From: an uncultured Ellagibacter sp.
GTDB taxonomy: Bacteria > Actinomycetota > Coriobacteriia > Coriobacteriales > Eggerthellaceae
Length of the DNA: 54,107 nucleotides
Direction: 5' to 3'
Assembly (NCBI GenBank): GCA_934663775.1
Contig: CAKUKU010000012.1
Location: 1-54,107 of the forward strand
Position numbers and translations under genes: made by a program
In this document: piece after piece, positions 1 to 8,823 of the stretch
Layout: the number at the start of each line of letters is the position of its first letter
Position numbering within the stretch: the stretch's first letter is position 1
The notes under the pieces: model-generated
The model's database searches: none
What the model was told of the DNA's origin: nothing
The model's input: the letters and a program-made list of their open reading frames with translations, nothing else

Positions 1-37
1 TCCGCTCATGGGCGGCGCTTTTTCTTTCGATCGCGCA

Positions 38-80
38 GGGCCGCGGCCCCGGGGGCGACCCGGGGTTGCGGCCCTTTTTT
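38..80 (+). terminator. Intrinsic terminator of the gene upstream of the window
   Basis: GGGCCGC (38-44) pairs with GCGGCCC (68-74), with an inner CCCC/GGGG helix, followed by six T (75-80). It probably ends a transcript entering from the left, so argF starts its own transcription unit. A second short CCGC/GCGG hairpin with a T-rich tail sits at 2-25 and is cut by the window edge. Confidence 0.75.
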
Positions 81-172
81 CATTTCCTTTCATGGATTTG
101 CTTTTGTTTCTCCTGTTCAAGGCTTGCGAGTAAGGGTATTCTTTAAGCCTATTTTCAGTGAAAGGAACTCGC

Positions 173-1168
173 ATGCCGATTAGTTTGAGCGGTCGTAATT
201 ATCTGAAGCTTCTCGATTTCACGCCTGATGAGATTCGCTATCTTATCAAGCTGGCAAAACAGTTCAAGGCATTGAAGCTTTCTGGTACGCCCCATAAGTA
301 CCTCGAAGGCAAGAATATCGTGCTTCTGTTTGAGAAAACCTCGACTCGCACGCGCTGCTCCTTCGAGGTGGCGGGACATGATTTGGGCCTTGGCGTGACG
401 TACCTTGATCCGCATAGCTCGCAAATGGGCAAGAAGGAGTCGATCGAGGACACTGCGCGCGTTCTCGGGCGCATGTTCGACGGTATCGAGTATCGCGGCT
501 ATGGTCAAGAAATTGTCGAGAACCTTGCTGCGCATGCGGGCGTTCCCGTGTGGAACGGCCTTACGAACGAGTTCCATCCCACGCAGATGATCGCCGATAT
601 GCTCACGCTCGAGGAGAATTTCCCCGAAGGCATCAAGGGCAAGAAGCTCGTCTTCATGGGCGACGCTGAAAACAACGTTGCGAACTCGCTTATGGTCGTT
701 TGTGCGAAGCTGGGCCTTCATTTCGTCGCTTGCGGACCCGAAGAACGCATGCCGAGTGCTGAGCTTGTCGCAACATGCTGCGATCTCGCGCGCGAATCCG
801 GCGGTTCGGTGACGCTTACTCCGAGCGTTGAAGAGGCATGCACGGGTGCAGATGTCGTCTACACCGACATTTGGGTTTCGATGGGCGAACCTTCCGAGTT
901 GTGGGAGGAACGCATCAAGCTCCTCTCTCCTTATCAGGTGAACAGCAAGGTTATCGACCTTATGGCTCCTAACGGAATTTTCATGCACTGTCTTCCCGCC
1001 TTCCATGACACCGAGACGACGATCGGTGCGGAAATCGCCGAGAAGTTCGGCATTACCGAGATGGAGGTCACCGATGAGGTTTTTCGTGGCCCGCGCTCCC
1101 GCGTGTTCGACGAGGCGGAGAATCGCATGCATTCCATCAAGGCGATTATCTATGCAACTTTGAAGTAA
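173..1168 (+). CDS. argF: Ornithine carbamoyltransferase
   Basis: It converts ornithine and carbamoyl phosphate to citrulline in the cytosol. In biosynthesis this serves arginine; in the arginine deiminase pathway the reaction runs in reverse (argF versus arcB). The carbamoyl-phosphate motif STRTR is at residues 57-61, HPTQ at 135-138, the ornithine-side SMG at 236-238 and HCLP at 272-275. The length of 331 aa is normal for the family. I chose the ATG at 173 because AAAGGA (161-166) is well spaced from it; an in-frame GTG at 158 has no ribosome site. argS follows, so an arginine theme is plausible, but no other arg or arc gene lies in the window and the direction of the pathway cannot be decided. 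Confidence 0.95.
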   Translation: MPISLSGRNYLKLLDFTPDEIRYLIKLAKQFKALKLSGTPHKYLEGKNIVLLFEKTSTRTRCSFEVAGHDLGLGVTYLDPHSSQMGKKESIEDTARVLGRMFDGIEYRGYGQEIVENLAAHAGVPVWNGLTNEFHPTQMIADMLTLEENFPEGIKGKKLVFMGDAENNVANSLMVVCAKLGLHFVACGPEERMPSAELVATCCDLARESGGSVTLTPSVEEACTGADVVYTDIWVSMGEPSELWEERIKLLSPYQVNSKVIDLMAPNGIFMHCLPAFHDTETTIGAEIAEKFGITEMEVTDEVFRGPRSRVFDEAENRMHSIKAIIYATLK

Positions 1169-1199
1169 TTCTGTCCGAGCGGTAGAGGATGGTAAAATT

Positions 1200-1232
1200 G
1201 AGGGACTGTGAATTCGCAGCCCCTCATTTATT
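1200..1232 (+). terminator. Weak terminator-like hairpin between argF and argS
   Basis: GAGGGACTG (1200-1208) pairs with CAGCCCCTC (1217-1225) with one A/C mismatch, followed by ATTTATTT. The tract is interrupted, so it may only attenuate transcription between argF and argS. Confidence 0.45.
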
Positions 1233-1268
1233 TGAGCGGCTTCATCCGATTGATTGAGAGACAGGGCA

Positions 1269-2996
1269 ATGACGTTACGTGAACAGGTTGAGCAGGTTGT
1301 CGATGCGGCGTTGAACGCTGCTGTGGCCGATGGGTCGCTTCCGCTTGAGGAGGTTCCCTCTTCAGCACTTGAGCGCCCTCGCGATGCGGCGAACGGTGAC
1401 TGGGCATCGACGGTTGCTCTGCGTGCGGCGAAGGCGGCGCACATGAAGCCTCGTGACGTTGCGGAGGCCGTGGTTGCGCATATCCCCGAGAACGACCTTA
1501 TCGCTTCGACGGAAATCGCAGGTCCGGGCTTCGTGAACATCCGTTTGACGAATGCCGCCTTAGCCAGCGTCGTTGCTGAAGCGCGTCGCGAGGGCGAGGA
1601 TTTCGGACGCGGTGCGGCCCCCGCCGATGCCGGGCGCATCAACTTGGAATACGTCTCCGCTAATCCTACGGGTCCTATGCATGTCGGCCATGGCCGCTGG
1701 GCGGCGCTCGGCGATTCGATGGCTCGCGTGCTGCGCCACGCCGGCTACGACGTTTCCGAGGAGTTCTACATCAACGACCATGGAACGCAGATGGATAATT
1801 TCGGCCGCTCGGTGTCGGTGCGCTACGAGCAGCTTTGCGGGCGTGATGTTCCGATGCCCGAGAATTGCTACGGTGGCGCCTATGTGATCGATATTGCGCG
1901 CGAGATTCTCGATGCCGATGGCGAGAAATGGCTTGATGTGCCCGAGGAGGAGCGCGTCGTAGAGTTCCGCGAGCGCTCGTACAAGGAAATGCTTGAGCGC
2001 AATAAGGAAGTGCTCTCTCGCTTCGGCACCACCTTCGACACTTGGTTCTCGGAGCGTACGCTCTACGTTTCAGGCGAGGACGGCAAATCCGCTGTCGACC
2101 ATGCGCTCGAGGCGATGGACGAGAAGGGCTATGTCTTCCAGAAAGACGGCGCGACCTGGTTCAAGTCGACTGCGTTCGGCGACGAGAAGGACCGCGTGCT
2201 CATCAAGGAAAACGGCGAGTTCACGTACTTCCTCTCCGACGTGGCCTACCACTACAACAAGATCCAGCGCGGATTCTCGCACCTGATTGACATTTGGGGC
2301 GCCGACCATCACGGCTACGTGAAGCGCTGTCAGGCCATGCTTGCCGCTTGGGGTTACGAGGGCGCGCTTGAGGTTGTGCTCGGCCAACTCGTGAACCTCT
2401 TCCGCGACGGAAGCGCCGTCCGCATGTCGAAGCGCACAGGCGAGATGGTTACCTTCGAGGAACTCATCGACGAAGTCGGTGTCGATGCGACGCGTTATCT
2501 CATGCTCTCGCGCTCGTCTGATCAGCCGATCGACTTCGATATTGAGGTTGCTAAGAAGAAGGACGCCACCAACCCGGTGTACTACGTGCAATACGCTCAT
2601 GCACGCATCTGCTCCATCTTGCGAAAGGCTGCGTGCGAAGACGATCTTGCTGCAGCGGAAGCGGGCGATATTTCGTTCGACGAGCTCGCGAAGCATATGG
2701 TGGGCGCCGATGTCGACCTCTCTCCGCTTGGCGAGGAATCCGAGCTCGCGCTCATGCGCAAGATGGGCGACTTCGCGGACATGGTTTCGCAGGCGGCGGC
2801 CGATCGCGCGCCGTTCCGTCTGACGCATTACGCACAGGATCTCGCGGCGCTGTTCCACCAGTTCTACACGAACTGCCATGTGCTCGACGACGACGAAGCC
2901 GTCCGCCGGGCGCGCTTGGCATTGTGCGACGCCTCGCGCATCGTGCTTGCGCTGACGCTGAGCCTTTTGGGCGTGAGCGCCCCGGAAAAGATGTAG
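1269..2996 (+). CDS. argS: Arginyl-tRNA synthetase
   Basis: Class I aminoacyl-tRNA synthetase charging tRNA-Arg in the cytosol. The HIGH-type motif HVGH is at residues 138-141, after the N-terminal tRNA-recognition domain; the KMSKS-type motif appears as MSKRTG at about 386. A C-terminal helical anticodon-binding region ends the 575-aa protein, which is a normal length. The ATG at 1269 follows an AGGG ribosome site; an in-frame TTG at 1254 is less likely. The antiporter gene starts 36 bp downstream with its own strong ribosome site and no terminator between, so the two may be co-transcribed. Confidence 0.96.
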   Translation: MTLREQVEQVVDAALNAAVADGSLPLEEVPSSALERPRDAANGDWASTVALRAAKAAHMKPRDVAEAVVAHIPENDLIASTEIAGPGFVNIRLTNAALASVVAEARREGEDFGRGAAPADAGRINLEYVSANPTGPMHVGHGRWAALGDSMARVLRHAGYDVSEEFYINDHGTQMDNFGRSVSVRYEQLCGRDVPMPENCYGGAYVIDIAREILDADGEKWLDVPEEERVVEFRERSYKEMLERNKEVLSRFGTTFDTWFSERTLYVSGEDGKSAVDHALEAMDEKGYVFQKDGATWFKSTAFGDEKDRVLIKENGEFTYFLSDVAYHYNKIQRGFSHLIDIWGADHHGYVKRCQAMLAAWGYEGALEVVLGQLVNLFRDGSAVRMSKRTGEMVTFEELIDEVGVDATRYLMLSRSSDQPIDFDIEVAKKKDATNPVYYVQYAHARICSILRKAACEDDLAAAEAGDISFDELAKHMVGADVDLSPLGEESELALMRKMGDFADMVSQAAADRAPFRLTHYAQDLAALFHQFYTNCHVLDDDEAVRRARLALCDASRIVLALTLSLLGVSAPEKM

Positions 2997-3032
2997 CTAT
3001 CGGAAACTTTCGAATGAGGAGGTAATACCTAG

Positions 3033-5096
3033 GTGGAAGCCCTCACGCTCGTCATGCTGCTTCTCGCGGCGGTGCTCTTGTCCTCGATCGTCGACCAGAT
3101 TGTGCCGAAAGTGTCGCTGCCGCTGATCCAAATCGGGCTGGGCCTTCTCATCGCGCTGCTCGCCTCCTCGCAGATCCGTGTCACGCTCGATCCTGACCTG
3201 TTCCTCGTGCTCTTCATTGCCCCGCTGCTCTATGACGAGGCGAAATCTGCCGACAAGACGGCGCTTTGGCATCACAAGCGCCCCGTGCTCTCGCTTGCGA
3301 TCGGCCTTGTCGTCGCGACGACGCTTGCAATCGGGTTCGCCGTCCATGCGGTCGTCCCCTCGATCGGGCTCGCTGCGGCGTTCGCGCTTGGTGCCGCGCT
3401 CGGCCCGACCGACGCCGTTGCCGTGACGTCGTTGTCGAAGCAGGTTAAAATCCCCGAACGTCAGGGGAGCATCTTGAAAGGTGAGCTGCTCTTGAATGAC
3501 GCGAGCGGCATCGTTTCTTTTCAGTTCGCCATCGCCGCTGCCGTGACGGGGTCGTTTTCGCTGCTCGACGCGACGGCGAACTTCGCGGTCGAGTTCGTCG
3601 GCGGCATCGCGGTGGGCGCGCTGCTCGCCTACATCGGCAAGTTCCTCGTCAACAAGGCGCGCTCATTAGGCGTGGAGAACACGACGTTCCACGTGCTCTT
3701 CGAGATCTTGACGCCGCTTCTGGTGTACTCAATCGCCGGCGCTGTTCATGTGAGCGGTATCATCGCCGTCGTGGTCGCGGGGCTTATCAACGTCATCTCG
3801 CCGCACGCGATCGGGCCTTCCATCTCGCGCATGAACATCGTGTCGTCAAGCGTGTGGCGCGTCCTCACGTTTGCCCTGAACGGGTTCGTGTTCGTGCTTC
3901 TGGGAACCCAGCTGCCCCAAGCCATGGTCCATACCTGGGACGACGTCACCTTCAGTAACTACACGCTCATCATCTATGTTGTGGCGCTCACGTTGCTTTT
4001 GTACGTAGTGCGCTTCGTCTGGGTTTGCGGGAGCGATTGGCTCTACACGCGCCGACGCAGCAAGAAGCACGGCGAGAGATACAAGCTCGACATGCGGAAG
4101 AGCCTGATCACGACGCTTGCTGGTGCGAAGGGCACCATCACGCTCTCGATTCTGTTCACCATCCCGTACTACGTTGACGGAACGCGTTTCCCGCAACGCG
4201 ACCTCATCATCTTCCTAGGATGCGGCGTCATCGTGTGCACGCTGCTCGTAGCGACGTTCCTCGTTCCGCTTATCGCCCCGAAAGCCGAAAGCGAGAGTGA
4301 GGAGGCGGCGCGCGAGCGCGAGGCCGAAGTGAAGATCGACATTCTTCGCAGCGTTGTCGAGGAGCTCACCGCACGCCAGACCTCGGAGACGCGCCGTGCC
4401 ACGCGAAGCGTCGTGAGCTCCTACAACGATCGCATCGAGCGCATAAAAGAGGCCCACGGCTTCGACGAGGACGAGGACGAACCCCTATCCGACCTGCGTA
4501 TTCGGGCAATCGGATGGGAGCGGGAATGCGTGAAGAAGCTCGCCGAGCACGATGACGTGGACAGCGAGCTCGCACTTAAGTATCTCAAGCGTCTGAAGAA
4601 CATCGAGGATCTTCGCAAGCACAGCTCGGGACGTTGGTCCGTGCAGAATATCTACCTTGTGCTAAGGACGCTGCTCAGGCGCGTGAAGGGCATCGTCTTG
4701 CGCTACGTTTCCCGTATGGCATCCTCGCCGATCGATGCCGCCGGACAGGCTGCCGAGATGAGGAAGATTCAGCAGAAGGCCGGCGAGTGCGTCATCGAGA
4801 AGCTGAACGGGATGCTCGCCGATCCTGATTGCGATGTTCCGAGCGAGCACGTGAGTGCGCTTCTTATCGAGTATCAGCGCACGGTCGGTATGCTTGCGGC
4901 GGGACTCGCTGCACCTTCTGCAACGGTTATCATGCGCGCGTCCGACAAGGCCGAAGAGGTGAAGCGGCTCGGATACATGCTCGAACTCGAGCAGATTCAG
5001 TCCCGCTACGAGGACGGCATGCTCAGCCGCGCGGCTGCAAAGCGTATGCGCGACAACACGAACCTCATGTTGATGGACGTGGAGGACAACGTCTAG
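3033..5096 (+). CDS. CPA1-family Na+/H+ antiporter with long cytosolic tail
   Basis: Predicted NhaP-type cation/proton exchanger of the cytoplasmic membrane, for pH and sodium balance. The first 410 residues carry about ten to twelve hydrophobic segments. Family motifs are GPTDAVAV at 124-131 and the Asn-Asp ion-binding pair at 155-156 (LLNDASG), which in CPA1 proteins marks electroneutral exchange. From about residue 415 a highly charged, helical cytosolic domain of about 270 residues follows, likely regulatory. Start is GTG 3033, nine bases after AGGAGGT (3017-3023); total 687 aa. Ion selectivity cannot be read from the sequence. Confidence 0.85.
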   Translation: MEALTLVMLLLAAVLLSSIVDQIVPKVSLPLIQIGLGLLIALLASSQIRVTLDPDLFLVLFIAPLLYDEAKSADKTALWHHKRPVLSLAIGLVVATTLAIGFAVHAVVPSIGLAAAFALGAALGPTDAVAVTSLSKQVKIPERQGSILKGELLLNDASGIVSFQFAIAAAVTGSFSLLDATANFAVEFVGGIAVGALLAYIGKFLVNKARSLGVENTTFHVLFEILTPLLVYSIAGAVHVSGIIAVVVAGLINVISPHAIGPSISRMNIVSSSVWRVLTFALNGFVFVLLGTQLPQAMVHTWDDVTFSNYTLIIYVVALTLLLYVVRFVWVCGSDWLYTRRRSKKHGERYKLDMRKSLITTLAGAKGTITLSILFTIPYYVDGTRFPQRDLIIFLGCGVIVCTLLVATFLVPLIAPKAESESEEAAREREAEVKIDILRSVVEELTARQTSETRRATRSVVSSYNDRIERIKEAHGFDEDEDEPLSDLRIRAIGWERECVKKLAEHDDVDSELALKYLKRLKNIEDLRKHSSGRWSVQNIYLVLRTLLRRVKGIVLRYVSRMASSPIDAAGQAAEMRKIQQKAGECVIEKLNGMLADPDCDVPSEHVSALLIEYQRTVGMLAAGLAAPSATVIMRASDKAEEVKRLGYMLELEQIQSRYEDGMLSRAAAKRMRDNTNLMLMDVEDNV

Positions 5097-5177
5097 GGAA
5101 TTCCCCTTCGCCCCCGACTAGATTACGCCCCGTCATGCTTCAAGGTATTGAGGGTAACGTTCGGGGAATTCGCTTGC

Positions 5178-5345
5178 TATTATGATCAGGCTGCGATTCT
5201 TTATGCTTCTGCATGCTGGGAAGTGACAGCGTGCAGAAGTCGCAATCAGACCGCTGGGGCTTCCATGCGTTGGGGCGACATCCGAAAGCGCGCCTTTCGG
5301 ATGGGGGGGGGTGCTTCCCTCTGCCGATCTCGATTTGGCAGCTTT
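5178..5345 (+). ncRNA. Candidate structured non-coding RNA
   Basis: The 473-bp gap 5097-5569 holds no convincing gene. An extended -10-like box TGCTATTAT (5175-5183) is followed by three hairpins. First, a 12-bp stem 5206-5217/5228-5239 extended across a bulge by TGCGA/TCGCA (5192-5196/5240-5244). Second, a perfect 10-bp stem 5279-5288/5294-5303. Third, CTGCCGA/TTGGCAG (5321-5327/5335-5341) running into CTTTTCC. GAATTCCCC (5098-5106) can also pair with GGGGAATTC (5163-5171). No known RNA family was recognised; it could be a repeat, an antiporter 3' UTR or a small RNA. Confidence 0.3.
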
Positions 5346-5458
5346 TCCTGGAAGTGTGCGCGAGTGACGGCTGTATGGCAGGAACCTAACTGTACAAGAA
5401 TGACGAAAAGTTATGAAGAAACGGTCAAACGAGCTGATTATCAGGAAAATGCTCGAAA

Positions 5459-5493
5459 AATAAGCCCCAAATCAGATTGATTTGGGGCTTATT
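5459..5493. terminator. Perfect bidirectional terminator
   Basis: The arms 5459-5474 and 5478-5493 are perfect 16-bp complements around the loop GAT. The stem contains GCCCC/GGGGC with A-rich and T-rich ends on both sides. It separates the plus-strand antiporter unit from the minus-strand DUF4213/DUF364 gene and can stop both. Confidence 0.85.
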
Positions 5494-5569
5494 CACCACG
5501 TGGATTGGCTTTCTTCACGAATTCTTCATAAGAAAACGTCGATTTCGTACAGAGTGGGCGCGCGACTCG

Positions 5570-6412
5570 CTACTTCGCCGTGATGGTGGTCATTTGGAGC
5601 GCCTCGCCGAAGAGTTTGCCCGCGGCGTTCTTGCAGGCGAACTTCACGGCCTCCGGATCTGCGACGACGCTGCCCGCGAGCGTTTCCGCGCCCCACTCGA
5701 ACAGGTACGGTGTCATGATGACGCTCGGCCCAACCAGGCAAACGGTTGCTTCCTTTGCGAGGGTGAGCAGGCGCGGTGCGGTCTTGTTGATGAACGTGAC
5801 GCCCGTAATGAAGGCGTAATCCGCTTCGGGCATCACATACTCGCAGGCGGGGTCGGGGGTGTCCCACTCGTCGCGGCACGAGCGTTCGAGCACTGTGAGC
5901 TTAGCGTATTCGGCGATGTTCTCGACATGCGGGAAATGTCCCACGACGACGACGTGGGCATCGCCGCCCGCAGACTCGATGCGCGGGCGGTACAGTTCGA
6001 ACGCGTCCTTCTGCGAGCTGCCGCCGCGGTTCCCCGCATCGTCGGTTTCTTGCGTATCGTAGGTCGCCCCGAGGGGGTCGAGCAGTTCCCGGCGCGCGTA
6101 CCAGGCGTTGAGCGCTGCTATGCCGAGGGTCGCCTCCTCGAAGCACCACGACTTCGTCAGCTGCGCAACCTCGCGAAGCGTCTTGCCGCGCAAATCGTCC
6201 TTGTTGGTGCGTTTCGCGCCGTTGCGCGTGGTGAAGGAGACGCCGCAGCCGCAATCGGCCTCGACATAGGACCAATGCAGGCCAAGGCAGTAGTCGCGAA
6301 CGATGATGTCCTCGGGGATGCCCTCGATCAGGTGGTCGTAGAGCATCCAGGGCGAAGCGGGGTTGCCGGTTTCGGCGAAAACGGTGGCCAGAGGATTCGA
6401 TGGCTGGGTCAT
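5570..6412 (-). CDS. DUF4213/DUF364 Rossmann-like protein
   Basis: The C-terminal half carries the DUF364 signature: HVVVVGHFPHVE, then PEADYAFITGVTFINKT, then CLVGPSVIMTPYLFEWG. This is a Rossmann-like fold annotated in families as putative heavy-metal chelation or small-molecule binding. The N-terminal half matches the DUF4213 enolase-N-like style, with ADCGCGVSF near residue 55. The 280-aa protein has no signal or membrane segment. The ATG at 6412 is preceded by AAGGAG at good spacing; an in-frame TTG at 6418 is not favoured. It is a single-gene unit, divergent from the YhcH-like gene. Substrate is unknown. Confidence 0.75.
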   Translation of the reverse strand: MTQPSNPLATVFAETGNPASPWMLYDHLIEGIPEDIIVRDYCLGLHWSYVEADCGCGVSFTTRNGAKRTNKDDLRGKTLREVAQLTKSWCFEEATLGIAALNAWYARRELLDPLGATYDTQETDDAGNRGGSSQKDAFELYRPRIESAGGDAHVVVVGHFPHVENIAEYAKLTVLERSCRDEWDTPDPACEYVMPEADYAFITGVTFINKTAPRLLTLAKEATVCLVGPSVIMTPYLFEWGAETLAGSVVADPEAVKFACKNAAGKLFGEALQMTTITAK

Positions 6413-6527
6413 GAACAACTCCTTCGAAGCGTACGGATTATTTCTTCTTGGCTCAGTATAGGCGAGTCCCCCGTACGGACAAGATGCTTTGGAATAATTG
6501 AGCGCCCTTAGCCTCGTCTGCGCGCTC

Positions 6528-6536
6528 TGCTACAAT
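6528..6536 (+). promoter_or_regulatory. Extended -10 promoter element
   Basis: TGCTACAAT (TGn plus TACAAT at 6531-6536) lies about 40 bp upstream of the YhcH-like gene. No clear -35 box is seen at the expected distance. Confidence 0.5.
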
Positions 6537-6578
6537 TTCGTGACGTTCGAACGAATCTCATCGAAGGGACTTGATACC

Positions 6579-7037
6579 ATGCTCGTAGCTTCCATCGAAA
6601 ACGCCGAGGCCCACGATTACCTGTCCGCGCGCATGAAGAAGGCCTATGCCTTCCTGCGCGAAAACGACCTGGCTGCGCTTGAAAACGGGCGCCACGATAT
6701 CGACGGAGAAGACGTGTACGCGAACGTTATGGAATACGACACCGTGCCCGCATCCGAGAAAAAGCTCGAGGCGCACAAGCGCTACTACGATGTGCAGTGC
6801 GTCGTATCCGGCGCAGAGCGTGTGGAGGTGGCGCCGCTTTCGGGGCTTGCCTGCGCGAAGGAATACGACGAAGCCGACGACTACGCGCTCTTCGAATCGC
6901 CCGTGCAGGCGACGTCGGTGGTGCTCCATGCCGGCGAGGTTGCGGTGCTTCCTCCCGAAGACGCGCACAAGCCCGGCTGCAACGCCGCGGATGCGCCCGT
7001 TCACGTGAAGAAAGTCGTCGTGAAGGTGCGCGCGTAG
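6579..7037 (+). CDS. YhcH/YjgK/YiaL (TabA-like, DUF386) protein
   Basis: Cupin-like protein of 152 aa, the usual family length. Family features seen are the LEAHKRYYDVQCVVSGAE region and the histidine at LPPEDAHKPGC, which supply metal ligands in this family. Members include E. coli TabA and NanQ-like proteins tied to biofilm or sialic-acid handling; a sugar-related enzyme role is inferred but the substrate is unknown. The ATG at 6579 follows AAGGG (6564-6568); upstream in-frame codons give an implausible N terminus. Confidence 0.85.
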   Translation: MLVASIENAEAHDYLSARMKKAYAFLRENDLAALENGRHDIDGEDVYANVMEYDTVPASEKKLEAHKRYYDVQCVVSGAERVEVAPLSGLACAKEYDEADDYALFESPVQATSVVLHAGEVAVLPPEDAHKPGCNAADAPVHVKKVVVKVRA

Positions 7038-7134
7038 GGAAACGAATGCGAGGGCAGGCGCGCCATGGTGTATCATGACACGGTAGGTTTTTGCGCGTAT
7101 GCGCTGGTGAAAGGAAAGGTTTCGTATCGCTCCC

Positions 7135-7599
7135 ATGAAGCGTGAAGAGAAAACCATCGCGAAGAATCGCCGCGCGTTCCACGACTACGAGGTGGTGGAG
7201 ACGTTCGAGGCGGGGGTGGAGCTTTCGGGGACGGAAGTGCGCTCGCTGCGCGAGAACAACTGCCAGTTGACCGACTGCTTCGCGCTCGTGCGCAACGGGG
7301 AGGTCTGGATGCACAACGTGCACATCACGCCGTTCTCGCATGGGAACATCTACAATCCCGACCCCGACCGCAAGCGCAAGCTCCTGCTTCACAAAAAGCA
7401 GATTCGCTACCTTGCGGAGGCGACGCGCGAGAAGGGCATGGCACTCGTGCCCCTAAAGATGTACTTCAAGGAAAATGGCCTGGTCAAGGTTGAGCTTGCA
7501 ATTTGTCGCGGCAAGAAGCTCTACGACAAGCGCCAAAGCATGAAGGAGCGCGACACCAAGCGCGAGATCGACCGAGCGCTGAAGGCGCGCTCTCGCTAG
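7135..7599 (+). CDS. smpB: SsrA-binding protein SmpB
   Basis: tmRNA partner in trans-translation, rescuing stalled ribosomes. The 154-aa protein shows the OB-fold core with GVELSGTEVRSLR and the basic C-terminal tail KRQSMKERDTKREIDRAL, which enters the mRNA channel. The ribosome site GGAAAGG is unusually far (about 16 bases) from the ATG at 7135. An acidic ORF starts 12 bp downstream, and ssrA follows within 0.8 kb, so the two parts of the trans-translation machinery are nearly adjacent. Confidence 0.97.
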   Translation: MKREEKTIAKNRRAFHDYEVVETFEAGVELSGTEVRSLRENNCQLTDCFALVRNGEVWMHNVHITPFSHGNIYNPDPDRKRKLLLHKKQIRYLAEATREKGMALVPLKMYFKENGLVKVELAICRGKKLYDKRQSMKERDTKREIDRALKARSR

Positions 7600-7611
7600 A
7601 AAGGGGCTCTC

Positions 7612-8172
7612 ATGGGTGAGGACCGAGCGGAAGGCATCGAGGCCGAGAAGGAACCTATCGAAACCGCCGCCGATGACGAAGGCGCGTCTTGCGAGGAGGA
7701 AGTCTCTGGGGAAGGGGACGCCGTCGAAGACGATGGGGACGCTGCGGAGAACATCGACGCGACCGAATCCGAGGATGGCGACATCGCCGCCGAAGACGAC
7801 GAGGAGGAAGCCGCCGACGCCGCTGATGAAGACGAGGAATACGAGACCGTCGAGCTCGAGTATTCCGAGGATGACATCGAGGCCTATATTGTCGATGAGG
7901 ACGACAATGAGATTGGGTTCATCCTACTCGATGAGGACGGTAACGAGGTCGAGTACTACTACGATGACGACGAAGAGGCCGCGGAGGGGGAACCCGACGA
8001 GGACAACCCCTATGACCTGGGCATCACCCGAGAAGGCGTTGCCGAGGCAACGAGCGATATGAACGACATCTATCGCGATGGCGTCGCGATCGCGGTCGAT
8101 TTGAAGGACGCGCTCTCCGAAATCAAGGAGGCGCTCGATTTCTCGGACATCCTCCCGACGAAGAAGAAATAG
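7612..8172 (+). CDS. Highly acidic hypothetical protein
   Basis: 186 aa with about 76 Asp/Glu by hand count against roughly nine Lys/Arg. The first 130 residues are almost all D, E, A and G with a few aromatic and hydrophobic patches (VEYYYDDDEE, IGFILLDEDG). The last 50 (ITREGVAEATSDMNDIYRDG and onward) look like an amphipathic helix domain ending in KKK. No catalytic motif is visible. It begins 12 bp after smpB and ends just before the ssrA promoter. It might be a low-complexity chaperone-like or nucleic-acid-mimic protein, but function is unknown. Confidence 0.7.
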   Translation: MGEDRAEGIEAEKEPIETAADDEGASCEEEVSGEGDAVEDDGDAAENIDATESEDGDIAAEDDEEEAADAADEDEEYETVELEYSEDDIEAYIVDEDDNEIGFILLDEDGNEVEYYYDDDEEAAEGEPDEDNPYDLGITREGVAEATSDMNDIYRDGVAIAVDLKDALSEIKEALDFSDILPTKKK

Positions 8173-8187
8173 CCTCTCTGCGTTGCC

Positions 8188-8215
8188 TTGACAGGTCAGG
8201 CTGCTCGGCTACAAT
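8188..8215 (+). promoter_or_regulatory. Promoter of the tmRNA gene
   Basis: Consensus -35 TTGACA (8188-8193), 16-bp spacer and TACAAT (8210-8215). Transcription would begin near 8222, giving a 5' leader of about 80 nt that must be trimmed to the mature end at 8303. Confidence 0.8.
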
Positions 8216-8302
8216 AATTCTTCTGCAAGAGTACGTCTTGCGCACTTTGACAAGGTGGAACGCATGAGTTCCCGTCTGTCGGCGATTGGCGCCGACGAAT
8301 TC

Positions 8303-8672
8303 GGGGGCGACTGGTTTCGACATGGTATGTTTGAACTGAGGAGCAGGTCGTGGTCTCCTCGCCACGTAAAACAGGGGTACCGTCAAGTTAATTGGCAAGA
8401 AGAACTATCAGAGCGCTCCGGCGCTCGCCATGGCTGCTTAATTAGCGCCTGGCACGTCAACCCCGGGTTGTCCCCGGCTCGGGCGCGACGTCATTTGAGG
8501 GGACTGCGCCAAAGCACGTAATCGGTATGGCTTTGGCTAAGATCGAACCGATCCGGGTCGGCAACGTCAGTTCGCGGACCGAGACGGCCTTGAACCTGAA
8601 CGCGAAATAAGCTTGTAGAGCCTCGGCGAGAATATAGTATGGACCGGAGTTCGATTCTCCGCGCCTCCACCA
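8303..8672 (+). ncRNA. ssrA: Transfer-messenger RNA
   Basis: The 5' end GGGGGCGACTGGTTTCGAC and 3' end CGCCTCC-A-CCA form a seven-pair acceptor stem (8303-8309 with the bases before 8669), and GGAGTTCGATTCTCC forms the T-arm. The mature RNA is about 370 nt with encoded CCA. The resume frame can be read as GGC followed by codons giving GKKNYQSAPALAMAA and TAA. The tag ends in AMAA rather than the common ALAA. It folds as a one-piece tmRNA and works with SmpB encoded upstream. Confidence 0.95.
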
Positions 8673-8680
8673 AAAGTTGA

Positions 8681-8712
8681 CGGGCAGGCCCGAACAAGGG
8701 TCTGCCTGTTTT
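8681..8712 (+). terminator. Terminator of ssrA
   Basis: An 11-pair stem (8681-8691 with 8698-8708, including two G-T pairs) around GAACAA, followed by TTTTG, nine bases after the tmRNA 3' end. Confidence 0.85.
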
Positions 8713-8823
8713 GTTTCCGCGGCTTTGATTAGGACGACAAGCCTGGCTTTCCGCTCACTTTTGAGCCGTGCGTCAAGTATTCGTGCAACGTGCCAGAACG
8801 CGTCCCGCCAAGGCGGGTTCTCT

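Noticed and set aside
155..1642. A 495-codon minus-strand open frame
   Set aside because: Antisense to argF and argS; composition typical of a shadow.
5148..6511. Open frames across the 5.1-5.5 kb gap and opposite the DUF4213/DUF364 gene
   Set aside because: They cross the perfect terminator or lie opposite a motif-bearing gene, and their products look random.
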